Made by a program: the position numbers and the translations under genes
In this document: one piece after another, positions 11,958 to 25,486 of the stretch
Layout: every line of letters starts with the position of its first letter
Numbering within the stretch: the stretch's first letter is position 1
Notes under the pieces: model-generated
Told to the model about the DNA's origin: nothing
Seen by the model: the letters and a program-made list of their open reading frames with translations, nothing else
The model's database searches: none
NCBI GenBank assembly: GCA_902806595.1
Contig: CADCXC010000013.1
Location: 310,001 to 374,000 of the forward strand
From: Pyrenopolyporus hunteri
Taxonomy: Eukaryota > Ascomycota > Sordariomycetes > Xylariales > Hypoxylaceae
Direction: 5' to 3'
DNA: 64,000 nt

Positions 11958-14900
11958 CGACCACGACCACGGCTGTGAGGAGGACGCCTGTACACGAATT
12001 TTGTCACGACGATAACAAGAAATAAATGGACACGGAAACTGGGCATTTCGCGCGGCGTTTCACGGCTTACTGGGCATCATTGGAAGTTTCGGGATGACCT
12101 ATAGAGCCATTAATGTTATCGAGATACCCTTGCGCGGATAACTCTGCTTTAGCTCTGGGGTAGCTGATCATCTGATACGCTTCCTTGTTCTTGCATACGC
12201 GGCGGCGTTCGGCATCGGGTAAGCGAGCCTCTATAGAGGTACGGGTGAACGACAACAACATGCATATCGGCAGGGCTCATGCTTTTTACGCTCTCGATCT
12301 AAGGTGTCTGTAAGATGCCTTTGGGCCCCGCCTCTGCTGGGATTTCATCACTACGGAGTTATTTTGGGGAGATTTTTTTTTTGGGCGTGTATAAGTTATC
12401 GCATTAGATTAGGGGAACCTAAGGGAATTGATACTCAGCACTAATGCTGTACTACACATATTTTATTTGCAAAGTCTTTCTAGTAACGAGTTGAAACATA
12501 AACCATGCCTCGACCTATAAGCCCTAAAACCAGTGTAACAAAAGAAAGGTATATTGAGGTGAGACAGTTTGGTTCGCGACAGGTTTCATGAAGTTTTAGT
12601 TCGAAGAAAGGAGTTGAATAGGGAGCTGAAGCAGGATAGGGCCATGAGGGGTTAAGTAAGCCAACCATGACATATTACACACTTCAGGCACGGATTCACC
12701 AACATGCTCTTCACGCCACATGCGGCTGAGGCAGCTCCAGCCTCTCTTCCAGCCTCACTCAGCCTCCAACCAACGCCCCACCAACCCTCGTTTCCTCCTC
12801 CACCCCTCTTAAAACTTCGTCGTCTTTTTTTTTTTCCTTCCTCCTCTTCTCCTTCTCCTTTCTCTTTTACCAAGGCACCATTCCTTATCGTCAAGACCTC
12901 TTCTCCGTTTTGCCACCACCTGCTTTCCCGTTTGTTCTTCTCGCGAAGGCGGGTTGTCAAATCGATCCTTCCCCCAAGACGGTCCTGACCATTTACGCGT
13001 GCCGAGAGAGAATCTCGAATGAGAGAACGCAGCCTTTTTTCGCTAGCAGTACCTGCACATTTTTTTTCTTAGATGATATACTGGGTTCGCTGTTAGATAG
13101 ACGCTGCTGACATTTTTAGTTTATTCTCGTTCCTTGAGATTAATTATACGTTTTTCTTTAGTATTTCTTTGTAAAGTGTCATTGCTATGGATGCTTACGT
13201 GTGTGAATTGCGACTAAAGTTTTATTTTTCGTTGCGGCGTGTAACGTCGTCAGGTTGAGTTTAGAGGCGGCGCGGGCACATTTTGCTAGACTACCTACCC
13301 GCATACTTGGCTTAACTAATTTATTATGATGCTTTGCGCTTCAAGGACCAACCACTGAGGTTTGGTCTCGTCTAACTTCAATGCGTTGGTTCATTGTGCT
13401 CGCTGTGGTTACCGGCCTTTGCGTAGGCGAAGATCGAGGTAGGCGAGACCTTATTACTTCGGGCGAATAGTTAAGCAGATGATCAGAATAGAATTTACAT
13501 TCATACTAGTATAGACACGATGGTATGCCGTACGGACGAACATGGTGGCCAAATATTGAGTGAATGTACGAGTGGACGGGAAGACTTCATACACGACAGA
13601 GGCGTTCTAGCTTCCCCTTCCGGTGCCTCGTATTTATAAATAGGTACCTATCTGAAGTACACGGCTTTCCCACGGCACCAACCGGATATACATTATACGA
13701 AGAACTCTATTTGTCGATCCGAGCTGTTTTTGCATCGTATCCGCGAGCGGCCAGTCGCGAATAGACGTAAATCAATCCGGTCGAACAATATGGACGTGAA
13801 TCGGGTAGCCTATCGCTATTCACCGGAAGGGCATTGCGTGCGAATTGTGGTCGTGGTTAGTCCCATCAGTTATAGCATCCGTATTAGCGAATCGGCTACT
13901 ACTGTTTCACTCATCCCATATCGACTCCATGACTCCCTCGTCGGTGTATTTGACATTGCCGGCTCACCTCTAGCTGGTGCTTTGAAACGTTCGAGCAACA
14001 TTATCTTTGAGGTAAATTATGGCAGCAACTCGATTAGGGCCGCATTAATTGTAAAATCGGACTAAAAGAGAGAATACCTTGCTACAGTAATCATTATCAC
14101 CAATCTCTAAAGCCTTGGCTCCTAAGGGCATTACAACCTAACGAACTCTTCTAGCAAGCATCTACTCGGAGCTAAATCCTCTTTCGGGACGAGTTCAGAG
14201 TAGACTTAGTTTTAGTGATTTTCATTATGGACACGATCTCACGGCCGCGTTTCTGAGATTAGTTACCTTTGTGTCAGTACGAACCATATGGCGAACAGAA
14301 AAGCGCCAGGACGGTCATATGGAGTCGTCCCAGCACTCCAAATCGTTTACTACACTGGAGGGTCATGGTGAGAAGAAAAAAAAGCTCAGTCAACTCTAAA
14401 CGAAAGCTATTCGATGGTCCATGGAATTCGTAACTGATATATATTAAATAATGCGCTACTTACTACCCTCAGACGTAATGGCCTGGCTGATACTCCCTTG
14501 AAATAACGACTTCGAATCGAGGTTAGCTTTATATTAGGCTCGCTGTGAGAAGGAGGTTTAATGGTCATCTAGACTGGTTGTTTAGTCCGTTGCTTACATA
14601 TTTGGCTATGTCCCTAGACATCCATCCAAAAGTGGCTCTCTATGACTGGTCGTCTAGAACGTTCGTAAATAAACTAATGACGGTGGTATGTTGTACATAC
14701 ATTACACTATCTCTTATGGTTGGAACTAGACGGTAGGAGGCTATCTAATATTTATACCAACTATGGGATACGAGGGGAGGAGAGTCAGGATCCCCCCTTT
14801 TGTCGGAGGCAGCGAGATCTCCACTTGTCGTATATGAACTGCCGCCCTGGCCATCATGAGCTCTTACTCCTACTGAATATTGCCTTATATCCATTACTCC

Positions 14901-15476
14901 GTCCTATATGATAGACGGGCGGTGGTCTTCCTAACCATGCTTTCAGTCCCCCTTCAAATTCGATCTGAGGTGTCGAAGCGTAACTTTGACCTCTGTAAAC
15001 TTACAAATCTCATTAGCTAAAGCGTATCTCATCGTACAAGTACAGGCTAAGAAAGCTAATTGAGACTATTCGTACACATTAGCAACAGACGGCAAGTCTC
15101 GAAACACCGCCGAGGGCGCGGAGAAGAGTTCTGCTTTTATTCGTTATAACTGACTGCTCATATTACGAGCTCGCGCTATAATGTATTTAGAACGCTGTCA
15201 AGTCTCAACCTGGGTATTCCTTCATCCTACCATTATATGAATTTTTTTTTTGACGCCATGTTTGTCAGAGGGGGGAGCGCGAAAAGCACTGCTCACTATG
15301 ACGGTTATAATGACGCTGGGGGAATAAATGTCATATCACCCATCCAACCCCTGGAGCCTTTTTCTTTTAAGTCGTGGGTCTTAGCTTTACCGTAACGGTG
15401 TAATAGGGTCGGGAATATGCAGAGGAAAGCTCGTTTGCGGGACGCTCATATCGGTTCCTCATGTACGACGGTCGCG
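11958..15476. other. Intergenic, no gene seen
   Basis: About 3.5 kb between two converging genes. A strong pyrimidine tract lies at about 12775-12880, with short A/T runs elsewhere. Frames such as 12652-12960 (-) and 13730-14065 (+) show no family motifs and biased composition. Some exons of a poorly conserved gene could be missed by eye. Confidence 0.45.
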
Positions 15477-17900
15477 TCACGTCTTGGCACCCCCTCCACC
15501 CGGCGGATCTTCGTCGCTATCGGCAGACGCAGAGCTCATCTTCCTAGCTTCGGCTTTGAGCGCGGCCCCTTCGTTCAGCTCCATCTTGTGTAACTTCTCC
15601 CTAAGAAGTTCCTCGCCGGTCCTGGTCTCAAATTCCCCCTCCGAATCCGAGTCCGACTCTTCGCGGTCCGGAGACTTCTTTTCGGCGGGTAAGCCTCCTT
15701 TGTTCACTATTGCGAGAGCTTCCTTGGATACCTCCTGCGTGGGTCGGCGGCTGTAATTCTTCAGCAGGCTGGCTGGATCGATGGGCTTGATGGTCGGGTC
15801 GTATGCTGCGGGGAGTCCGACGGCTACTGCGACGCGATGCGCCTCTTCGTCTGCGGTGAGGTTGGGCTCCAGCTCGTACACGCTACTGTTCTCGCTGTCT
15901 GCCTCATGCGGCTGTCCTAACAACATCTGCGCATAGCTCTGCCTGGAAGGATCATGCGCTCGTTTCGCTTTTTTTTTCTCGCGCTTCTCGTTAGGGCGCA
16001 CGACAACCACGGGCACTGGCGAATATTGCAGGCAGTACTTCGAAAAGGAACTGCGATTCACGAGGAATCCTTGGACTCCGTCAAGGCTCCTACCCTTAGT
16101 GCCAACAATCAACATGGACGGCTGGTAGATTTTGATCTGATGCGATTTTTGTCAGCGTATAATTCCGGCTTCCACGAGTGGGATAAGCGACTCTGGATAA
16201 TGGGAGGATAGGTACTAACAAGATGCTGGAACGTGTTGTGCAACTTCCCGACGGCATATTCTAAAACTAGACCAATGGCTCGGTTTTGCGTATTTTTTGC
16301 TTGGATCGCCTCCATTAGAGCCTTGGCATCCTCCTGGTACGCCTTGTCCGTAAGACGAGGCTGGTTTTCGATGACGCGGACGCAAACTATCTCGTCGCCG
16401 TCGTCGACTAACTCATCGAGGAGCCATTGTAAGGCGTGGTCCGAGTACGAGTTATCGTCGACACCGACCATGAACGTACGGTGTCGTCGTCTGAATTGGA
16501 AGCCCGCATGTCGATAATTGAGAGTGAAGGAGATGGGATTGAATTCGGTCGATTCGCCAAGAGGAATGTTGTCGAAAGCCACATGTGACTCGAACCTTTT
16601 CGAGGGAGGAGATTCGGTTAGCGTTTCGGTTGCCATTGAAGAGGAGAGCGACAAACAAGGAGAGAAGAAGTCAGTGAAAAGGGGGAAAAGGGGGAAAAGT
16701 TGGCGATACAGCAAAACTGGTCCATTGAGGCAGATTTTGCGCGAAATTCAACCAACGAGGAGAAGTGAATGTAAGACTTGGTGATCTCAGCCCAGGAACC
16801 ACTAAATGCACAGCTTGCTGCGCCTTTTCGCCGTTCAAGGTTCGAGGTACGAGCCATACATAGTACGGGGGTGATGGCCCTCTAGAACAGAGCGATGAGT
16901 GGGGGGTCGATAGTGAGCGGGGTAGAACGGGATGAGTCCGACGAATAGCGGCTTGCTTTAAGGGGTGAGGCCGCGCGAGTCAGAAATCGGACTAGCTTGA
17001 CGATCCTGAATGGGAACGACATGCGACCACTTTGGAAGACCTGGGTCTTGTCATATTTTCTTCCCTCTCTTTCGTCAACCGCGTAGGCCATACGAAACTC
17101 CTGTTCGCGCGATCAACGCCCCCGAGTGCCACGCCGAAGAACGGCGGCCATACGAGGCATATCGGGGGGTTTCGCACTTCAGAGTACGGCTATCATTCCC
17201 TAAAGTACAGGGGTACCTTGCGCCACCCATATATGATGTAATAACATGAATGGGGGCGTTCGGCCGCAAGAGGACCCGCCAAGAAAGATGTGTATTCCCA
17301 CCAGGAAAAGCTCACTCAGCAAGCAGTGTCTTAGAGCGACAGAAACGGTGGCGTCGCTGTCGCGCTTACACGGGAGAGTGCCGCCATACATGAAACGGAA
17401 ATATACTAAACCTATACGTGCTTGTACACGAAGAAGGTAATATGAAGAGGGAAACAGAAGATAATATTCGTCTCGACTTACCTACGATGCGGTGGCGAAG
17501 CTGCTCGGATTCGACTTCCAGCATGCGGTTTCTTCAAACCCTGGGGAAGTGATGGGTTACGAGGGGGTGCGAAGGTGACGGACGAGATCGATCCCTTTCT
17601 AGACGACGGTCCACTACTTCCCGTACTAGAGGTGGTCTCGCCGGGAGTGGTCGCGCTCGCATCTCCCGTGTTCTCGACAATCTCCTTGCCCTTGCCCTTC
17701 GCGTCGGACGCAGCCTGTTGCGCCGGGCCGGGTCGGGGGGTGCTCTTCGCGCTACTTTGGGGGGAGCTAGGTCCGGGTCCGGGACCTGGGCTAGGCCTCT
17801 TCTCAAGGGTGAAATAATCTGTTTTCTTGGAACTCGGCTGCGACTTGGGAGAGACGTCGCTCTCAGGGCTCCTAACCGGGGTGGGTAAGCCTCCGGACAT
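15477..17900 (-). CDS. Universal stress protein (UspA) family protein
   Basis: The proposed exons, read on minus, are 17900-17482, 16595-16220 and 16136-15477, giving 484 residues. Exon 1 encodes a Ser/Pro/Gly-rich disordered N-terminus ending in PRNPSLPQG and RIRAASPPHR. Exons 2 and 3 carry the UspA fold: RTFMVGVDDNSYSDHALQWL (strand, ATP-site region), EIVCVRVIE, and across the 83-bp second intron FQHL/IKIYQPSMLIVGTKGRS, then KYCLQYSPVPVVVVRP. The C-terminus is acidic and Glu/Lys-rich. The first intron would be 886 bp, very long for a fungus. It is supported because the phase matches and the joined text (SPPHR-RFESHVAFDN) resembles long fungal members of this family. The alternative is a shorter protein starting at ATG 16634-16636, with exon 1 belonging to a separate transcript. 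Biochemical function is unknown; Usp domains bind nucleotides and are linked to stress tolerance. Confidence 0.75.
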
Positions 17901-18738
17901 GTTCTCCTTCTCCCCTTTCTCTAAGTTGTTGATTCGTTGGTGATTCAGAAAAAGCGACAATACGGATACAGTCTTATACCTAACTCACGTTGCCTCAGTG
18001 AGAGGGCGGAGGAGGCAGTTTCGTACCGACGGCATTGAGCGCGGATGATTAGAGATGAAACTCCAAGGGATAGCTCGGGGCTACCCGTCCTCGAGATGGT
18101 CTGATGGCCGTGTGGAGAGGACGAGGCGAAGTGCTGAGTCTCGAAAGATCGATTCGAGGAGCCACGTGGGTTAACAAGGATGATGGACAACGACCAAGAT
18201 ATTGGTGGTGGAACACGAGTCGGTTGATTGGCTGATGGGCTAAGTTTCCGTTTAAGTGGCAGCCATATAGGCTAGGCCTGATAGGATTGTTTGGATGCGT
18301 AAGGAATGGGGGGGAAAAGAAGAAAAGAAAATATGAACGATGAGCTAGGGGCAACAGGCGTTCCTTCTTCTGTCCCTTGGGAGGGGGATGATTATTAGGA
18401 GGATGATGGGCGCTTCGAAACAAACACCTTTAGTTCAGAGGTACGTGGGTAGAGAGATGGAATATGGTACAGTTGGGTGCTTGGCTGGCCAAGGCGACTT
18501 GGCTCCCGTTGTAACTGTGTGATTTTTGATTTCTTAGGCCGGTCTTTTCCTTTTTTTGTGTGTTGTGTCTTGTCTAGAAGCTTGACTGTGTTAAGCTTCG
18601 GGCGCAGACAGTTGCTTTTCAACGTATGGGTAAATATTGTACGAAGACCGGGTGGAGACGCAGACACCGAAGTCCAAACGAGAAGAAGCACCTAGATATG
18701 TGCATACAAACACATACATACAATAAGTAAGTCAACTA

Positions 18739-18761
18739 AGTAGGTAGGTAGGTAGGTAGGT
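18739..18761. repeat. GGTA microsatellite
   Basis: About five TAGG units in tandem in the Usp upstream region. Confidence 0.8.
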
Positions 18762-19040
18762 TATTTAAAATGGCTTGTAATGAACAACAATAACGGCAAC
18801 GATGGAATTTATGGACCACACGCCCGGAAATGCGCGTCAGGCCTTTTCTTTGTAGAAAAGATGAATGAGTTTAGATTGGGCGGCCATGGGGAGAGAGCGG
18901 CGAAGAATTTACATTATGAGGTAAAGGGCAGTAGCAGTTATGTAAAAAAAAGAAACCCGGTAAAAAAAAAAAAAAAAGAGTGAGAGAAGGAAGAAAAGAA
19001 AACTAGAGAAGGAGTAAAATGACTACAATTACCTAGTCTG

Positions 19041-19080
19041 TGGCCCTGTATGGTCCTGTATGGCCCTGTATGGCCCTGGA
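19041..19080. repeat. 10-bp tandem repeat, 4 copies
   Basis: The unit TGGCCCTGTA occurs four times head-to-tail with single-base differences (copy 2 has T for C, copy 4 ends GGA). A related CCTGGAGCC duplication follows directly. Confidence 0.85.
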
Positions 19081-22000
19081 GCCTGGAGCCGGTAGCCTGT
19101 AGCTGCTCTTCGGGCGAAGCTCTTTCCAACCTTGGTACGCAGAAAAATGGGAAAGTGAAGAGCTGGAGCCAAGAGACTAAACCTTGCGGCAGATGACGCC
19201 GCGTTTCCAGATTTCCTATTCCTATTTTTACGTGGTACAGCCGGGGGTACCGGGTAGGTACGAGGGATAGGTGCACATATGGCTGGTATATTGCTGCCAT
19301 CGTGCGTCGTAGCCTGAGTATTTCTTCCGTAGCGTCTGGCATGGCTGCCCGTACCTCGGGAGGTGTACATTACATGTACGTACGCAATGCTGGAAAGCTA
19401 CTTTAGGACCCCGGTTTGTGCATGTGTAGACTATGTACGTATGAGGTTAGGTTAGGTACCTATGGCTGTAGGTCTTACTTAGTCTTAGGTAGGTATGTAG
19501 CGCCCACCCCTCTATATTGCCCCCCCGTCCATCATCAAATCATCAAATCATCAAATCATCAATCAATTGAGGTTCAGTACCTACCTAGGTATTGTGCCTC
19601 TCTGTTTCGTTTTGTTACGACATGCCCTGTTTGTACATGTAACTGTACGTACCTACTCATAGTACATGTACCGTGGGAACGCGACGTCGAAAATGCATGT
19701 AATGTAAGTCATCTCGCCTCCGCCTAATCTAAATCCTGAACAGCATCAATTGATCTTCCTCTCATGCTTCGTCGTTGTTTTCGTCTTACCTTTCCCTCTT
19801 CTCCCTCTCCTCCCCATTCTCCCCATTCTCTCCATTCTCTCCCCCCCTCGTCCAATGGCATCTTCTCACGGCAGACACTCCAATGCGACGTAAGGCCAGC
19901 GTGATGGTCAGATCAGCCAGCGACGCCCTCTCTCATTTTCGAGGTCGACATCCCGTATCCAAAAAGGGTATCCAAGATATACGTGTGTAAATTTCCGTCG
20001 ACTCTTTCTTGCAGCGGCATACGACAGCAGCCCAGGTGGATATCACCACATTCATCACCACATTCGTCTCTCTGCCTATCATCGTATCCTCGGCTATGCT
20101 CTGGATACCGAAGTTGGCAGCAGCAACAGCAACGGCAAAAGAGAGCAACGATAATAAACGAAAAACAACAATGACAGCATAACAACGGCAGTAATCGAGG
20201 CGCAGTAGCACTATGCACATATCTAAATTGATAGAATACATGCCCGCCTACCTGCCTAGGTGCCTACCAAGCATTCATCCACAACATCTGCGCCTAGGAG
20301 CCAACCGCACTCCCAGACCGGCGGGTTAGGGCCAAGAAGGGACATTCACCCCTCCTCGCCTTGTCATCCTCTCCAATCCCTTCCTCTCCCTTCCCTTTGC
20401 CTCAATCTTGGCCGTATCCAGAAGGTAAGCCTCCCAAGGGCTGTAAGTGCCCTCCGGATTGTAAATTTCTTCCTATCAGACGCGCGATTGAGCATCAAGG
20501 ACGTCACGGCCACATTAACTACCGATGTCGCTTACACATATTCCGCACCTCGTCTACGCGCATAGGGACGTACCGGCCTCCGTCCCTAGCTTTGACTGGG
20601 CAACCTACCGACCTGCTCGAATGACAGCGATGTATGATTATGTATGATGTTGATCCGGATCCGTAATTTCTTCGTCCTGGCCGAGAGACGTAGGACGCAT
20701 AGGGGTCTATCCCCAAGAAGAAGAGGAAAAAGATAATCCCCCCAAAGTTTCCAGTTCGAGGGGGTACTACGGCCGTGGGGAATTAAGCAGACAAGAAGAC
20801 AAGAAGCACGGGAGTGATACAATCTCGTGCTCTTGGCGAACTTGGCGCATACACCGCGTAGCCAAGACGTTGACGGGGCAAGGATGGCTTTCCTTTCCAA
20901 CACCTTCCACCCCGATGACACATCAATCACCTGTATGACTCCTGCGGGAGAGATAACAAGGAAATTTTAGGCACCGTAGCACGACAGCAGTTCTATGTAC
21001 CGGGAGAGGGAGAGAGGGAGACTGGAGGCAGAGCGGGAGAAGCCACACGACATATCTCCGTATTCACTCTTCGCCATATCTGCCTCCTACATAGTAGGTA
21101 CCTACTCAGGAAGGGGAAAAAAAAAAAGGGAAAAAATCATTGCTCCATTAGGATGGAATTACGGGCGGGATTATGCGCTTCTCCGCCCTCCCACTTTCTC
21201 CTCCAACGACGTAGCAGTACCTGGCATTATGCCTGACGCTATTAGACGCGGGCTCCAAAGTAGCGGGTGAGATGAGGGACCCTCCGGGGCGAGCCGTTTC
21301 ACGCCAGCGCCAGCACCAGCACCAGCACCAGTACCATCCAAGCCCAGTCCAGTCCATCCCAGCGCGGTCCCATCCAGCCTCTCCACCTTCGATCGAATGC
21401 TGCCAGATGGAGTTCCCTACTTAGGCTACATTTCCCCGGTTGCCCGTATCGGATAGGATAGATCTCGTCGCATCGGCACTGCTAACCCGTCGGGGTTAAA
21501 GAAGAGGTAGGGAATGGGAGGAGGAAGAGGGGGGAGGCCTCCAACTTTCGTTCTCCAAGCTTTATTGAAACTTATTGGACTCCAAAGGTCACACGGCCTA
21601 CTATGGAAATAAGGCTTGCTGTTGAGCAAGTCCCATTGATACGGTACATAGGTAATTACCTCTTTACGCCGTATTGAGTCATCAACGACGATATTTGATA
21701 TCAAATGTAGGTACCCAATGGATCCATACAGGTTATGTTGTTATACGGACCATACGTATGGTTCCCGCAGTTCGCGAAGATTCCATTGAAGAAAAGCCCG
21801 AACATAACACACCTACCTAGGTAAGTAGTGCATAGGTAGTTTGTCTACTAACTACACGTATTACCTTATTATGTTGTCAAGGGCTATATTGCAAGGTATA
21901 ACACACAAGTTAGCGCTTCTACGGACGTCCTCTCACATGTCAAGGATCCCGCGAAACAGACAACCCTAAAACAGCACGAGGTGAAATGATGAAATCAGGG

Positions 22001-25000
22001 CCCTGACCTAGGAATCGCCTTGAAACCGATAAGACTACCCTTGTCTCTCCCCATGCTTGCTGTGTTTCCCATGTCAGCCACAAGGGATGCAAAGAAATCT
22101 TGGCTCGCTGCAGCCTCGCCGAATTACAGATTCATCGCTCCGTGCTCTTCCCCAGCTTCCACACGGGCTACATCTTCGCCTGGTTATTTGCTCACGTCGA
22201 CCCGATATTTCCCTAAGATTACAACTAACAAGGCGTCTTCACCGCACACCTCTCTATACGACGCGATAACCGAACTAAATATCCAGCCTCGACTACATTA
22301 TACCCGGGACTAAAGAGATTGGCGAATCCCGCGGTGGCGGGTACGCTTCCCCATGTCTGAACGAAATATAGTGCCTTGACCGACTCGCTCTTTATCGTCG
22401 AGTTTAGTATGGCCGACCGCCTTTCAACGCAGCGAAACTGCCAACCCACAAACCGGCACTAGTTCTCACGATAATAAGTCCCCTTCGGTGCAACTTAGTC
22501 CTATCTAGCATCGGAGGTGTCGTGTATCGGCCTCATGCTGGGGGATTCTTTACCGTTATTTCAATCTTCTCTGAGAAATACCGGACCCCATGATCTGTCG
22601 GGTATGCTTGGCAAATATAATAACCTGACGAGTAATGGCTGTAAACGGACTATACTCCGGTACCTCATACCTGCAACCGAACTCATGATCGATGTTTGAT
22701 AAGATGGAGAATCCTCTGACGGATATTTATTTGTTTATTTTCTATTCCCGGTTCCGCGGGTGTAGACGGTGGGACAAAGACCCCGAGCGAATTCGGCTGT
22801 TCTGCTAGGACTTCTCGAACTTCTTTTTTTCTTTTTTTAGCCTCGATATTACCCATCCTTAGGCCGCCACGGATCAACCAGCAAACTAGTTTGCGATGGC
22901 CATCTACTTTTCACACTAAAAGCTCTCGGTTGCGGTTTGTAAGAGGTAGGTTTGCCACAAGCAGCATGTTACAATCTTCCGAAAGGCATATATTCCTAAT
23001 TATCGCAGACAATAACTACCTACCTAATAACCCATCGTCTCTTCTACTCGGCCTGATCATAGCTGTTCTACGCATATCGCAACATATGGCTTAAAACGGC
23101 CATGTAAGGGCGAGCAGGGATGCGGTAGGGAAGCCCAACATAATAATTAGGAATAATAGCGAAGGTAACATATATAACACGTCTGTTATCAGACTGCGTA
23201 TTTGCAATCCTTGATAGCCCTCTATTTGAAATACAACACCTCGTCTGACGAAGAGATTAGATAAGGCGTGGCTATACTAGGATATAGTCTATAGCCATTT
23301 GAGGTTTTCATACTCTTAACTTATACCAACCCGCACCAAAGGGGGGAGGCTTGCATAAACCTCGGACTTCCTTCATATTGGCAAATCTCGCCTGCTTCGA
23401 TATATGAGGTCGAGATAAGTCGCGAGATGCGCGGGTCTCAAATATTTCAGCATTCCCCGGTACGACACTATTAGTACATGTCTAAAGGAATGGGGGGATA
23501 CACATCAAGTGCTATATTTCATCAAATATTGGAGTGGTGATTGCGTCATCTCCCTTTATATCTTCGCCGACTTCTCTTGCCGGGCCGAATCATCGAGCCA
23601 GAGAGCTCTCTGAAGTGAATTTTCGAAGGCTCGTGACGACGGCTACTCGATGCGACGATACACGTTTCCTATGCGTATGAGGTCGATATCGAGTGAGTTG
23701 TCGCACCATTGTCGGCTCGAAACTAACACACCGCTCATAGCAATCTTCCAATCCAACCAAGACCTACCTCGTCGGAATATAATTCCTTGCTGGCTTCATC
23801 AACGGGTTATTCATGTCGTGTCGTCGGACTCCACGCTTATCGCCGAAGAACTCAAGGTTGTGGGTCTTGAAAGGAACGAGGTCTACAATCAGTCATACCC
23901 ATCCATCGCCTAGACGAAGTGGCGTCCTCGCCTCGAGGAAGCATGCGAGATGAGCACCCCAGATACAAAAAGGAGAACCAATCTGGGCTCATTTCGAGAG
24001 CCTCGTCATCCCCACGTATGCTCTCTCCTTTGAAACCCGCTGCTACCGCTCTATGCGATCGCGATTGCACACCTACACACCTATACACATACACACGCAT
24101 ACCCACGACATGCTGTCCCGACCAACAGGGAGATCCCGGATGAGCAGTCAACCTATTATCCGAGAATCCTATGATGACAATAATGATGATGACGGTGATG
24201 TCGTGGCGCCTGATCGCACGGCGCAGGCGCGGGCGCGAACGCATAGGCCGTGCCACGCCGGAAAAGTCGGTAGGTAAGGTATATAGGTTGTATCTCGCTC
24301 TTGCGGCGGGCTTGCTTACGAGGAGGCTTGCATTCTTTGGAGCCAATGACGGCGGATCCCAGATGGCCGGGGGGTTAGTGGTGGTGCTGCTGGGTGCTGG
24401 TGCCTTGGCCGGCTTAGATTTGCAGTATCTCGAAAAGGATTAGGATTCGATCCACCGCCAGCTTCCACTGACGCGCGCTCGGGTACGCCATGTGCCGAGT
24501 TGCCTTAAGCAGATGCAGCCCGGCCAGTGGGCGACACCGCGTAAGCGTTTATGTACCTAGGGAGGTATTATGTGTGTTGTCTAGACCTCCAGCTATGATG
24601 TAGGTGCCAGGCACGGTGGAATGTGAGGTTAGGTACGTGGTATGTAGGTAGGTATTTAGTAGGTAAGTAAGAGGTACTATCAAATTTGCAGGTAAGTTAC
24701 CAAAGACTTGCCTGAGATGATCTACCTACCTATCTACCAGGTACCAGATATGCGACCCGTCGGATGCTGCTCGTGAAGCATGATCATTGTTCGGGATAGA
24801 TAGTGCCTTCAACGAGATCGTATCCTCGGACGCCGTGCCTAAACAACACTCGTGCACGAGATATTGGCAATACGGGGAACTGGGATCGTCCTAGACGGAC
24901 CCTTTGCAGAAATTATATTGTTTTAGTAGACGGGTGACTACATAGAAGATCGTATTCTCGGGTGGGACTACCTCTAATAGTGCCATGTCATGGGGGAATA

Positions 25001-25403
25001 TACCTGCCTGAACCTACCTGAACCTACCTAACCTACCTGCCTACCTTCCTACCTGCCTAGGTATACAACTCCTGAGCTGAATGAATACACATAGCGAATA
25101 GAGTTATACGATTGTTTCACAGACGAACGAGATACATGTAAAGGGAAAGAGGGCCTCTCTGCAACCAGTACCAGGCGATGCCGGTTATCCGCCTCGCCGT
25201 CGCACTCGGCACGTTTATTCCGCCCGGAGGTGGCTGTGCGGAACGTGATATTGGGACATCTGGGTAACCTGGAGCCACCATCTGGTCTGATTAACCCGTA
25301 GACGTTACCAAGGATCACGTTGCGACGATGGTGTCGCGATGTGTTTCCATGAGTGTGTATACATTTGTGCATGTGTCTCTCTTTTCCCTATCCCGTTTAT
25401 GCA

Positions 25404-25486
25404 TCTATGAATATAAGCAATTCTATGAATATAAGCAATTCTATGAATATAAGCAATTCTATGAATATAAGCAATTCTATGAATAT
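25404..25486. repeat. 18-bp tandem repeat, 4.6 copies
   Basis: The unit TCTATGAATATAAGCAAT is repeated four full times without any difference, followed by an 11-bp partial copy. There are no spacers, so it is not a CRISPR array. Perfect identity suggests a recent expansion. Confidence 0.95.

Noticed and set aside
12704..13110. Pro/Ser/Phe-rich plus-strand frames
   Set aside because: They translate a polypyrimidine tract; no domain and no splice-supported continuation.
16109..16636. Usp gene starting at ATG 16634-16636 as the only model
   Set aside because: Kept as an alternative only; the upstream exon's phase and protein content fit a fusion better.
17901..17960. Upstream extension of the Usp N-terminus to 17960
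   Set aside because: The codon at 17958-17960 is TTG on the minus strand; the first real ATG is at 17898-17900.
23852..24346. Minus-strand frame of 164 codons
   Set aside because: An Ile run comes from an ATC/ATT repeat, an equally long frame lies opposite, and no family match is apparent.
25404..25486. Regular repeats as a CRISPR array
   Set aside because: Units are directly adjacent with no spacers, and the genome is eukaryotic.
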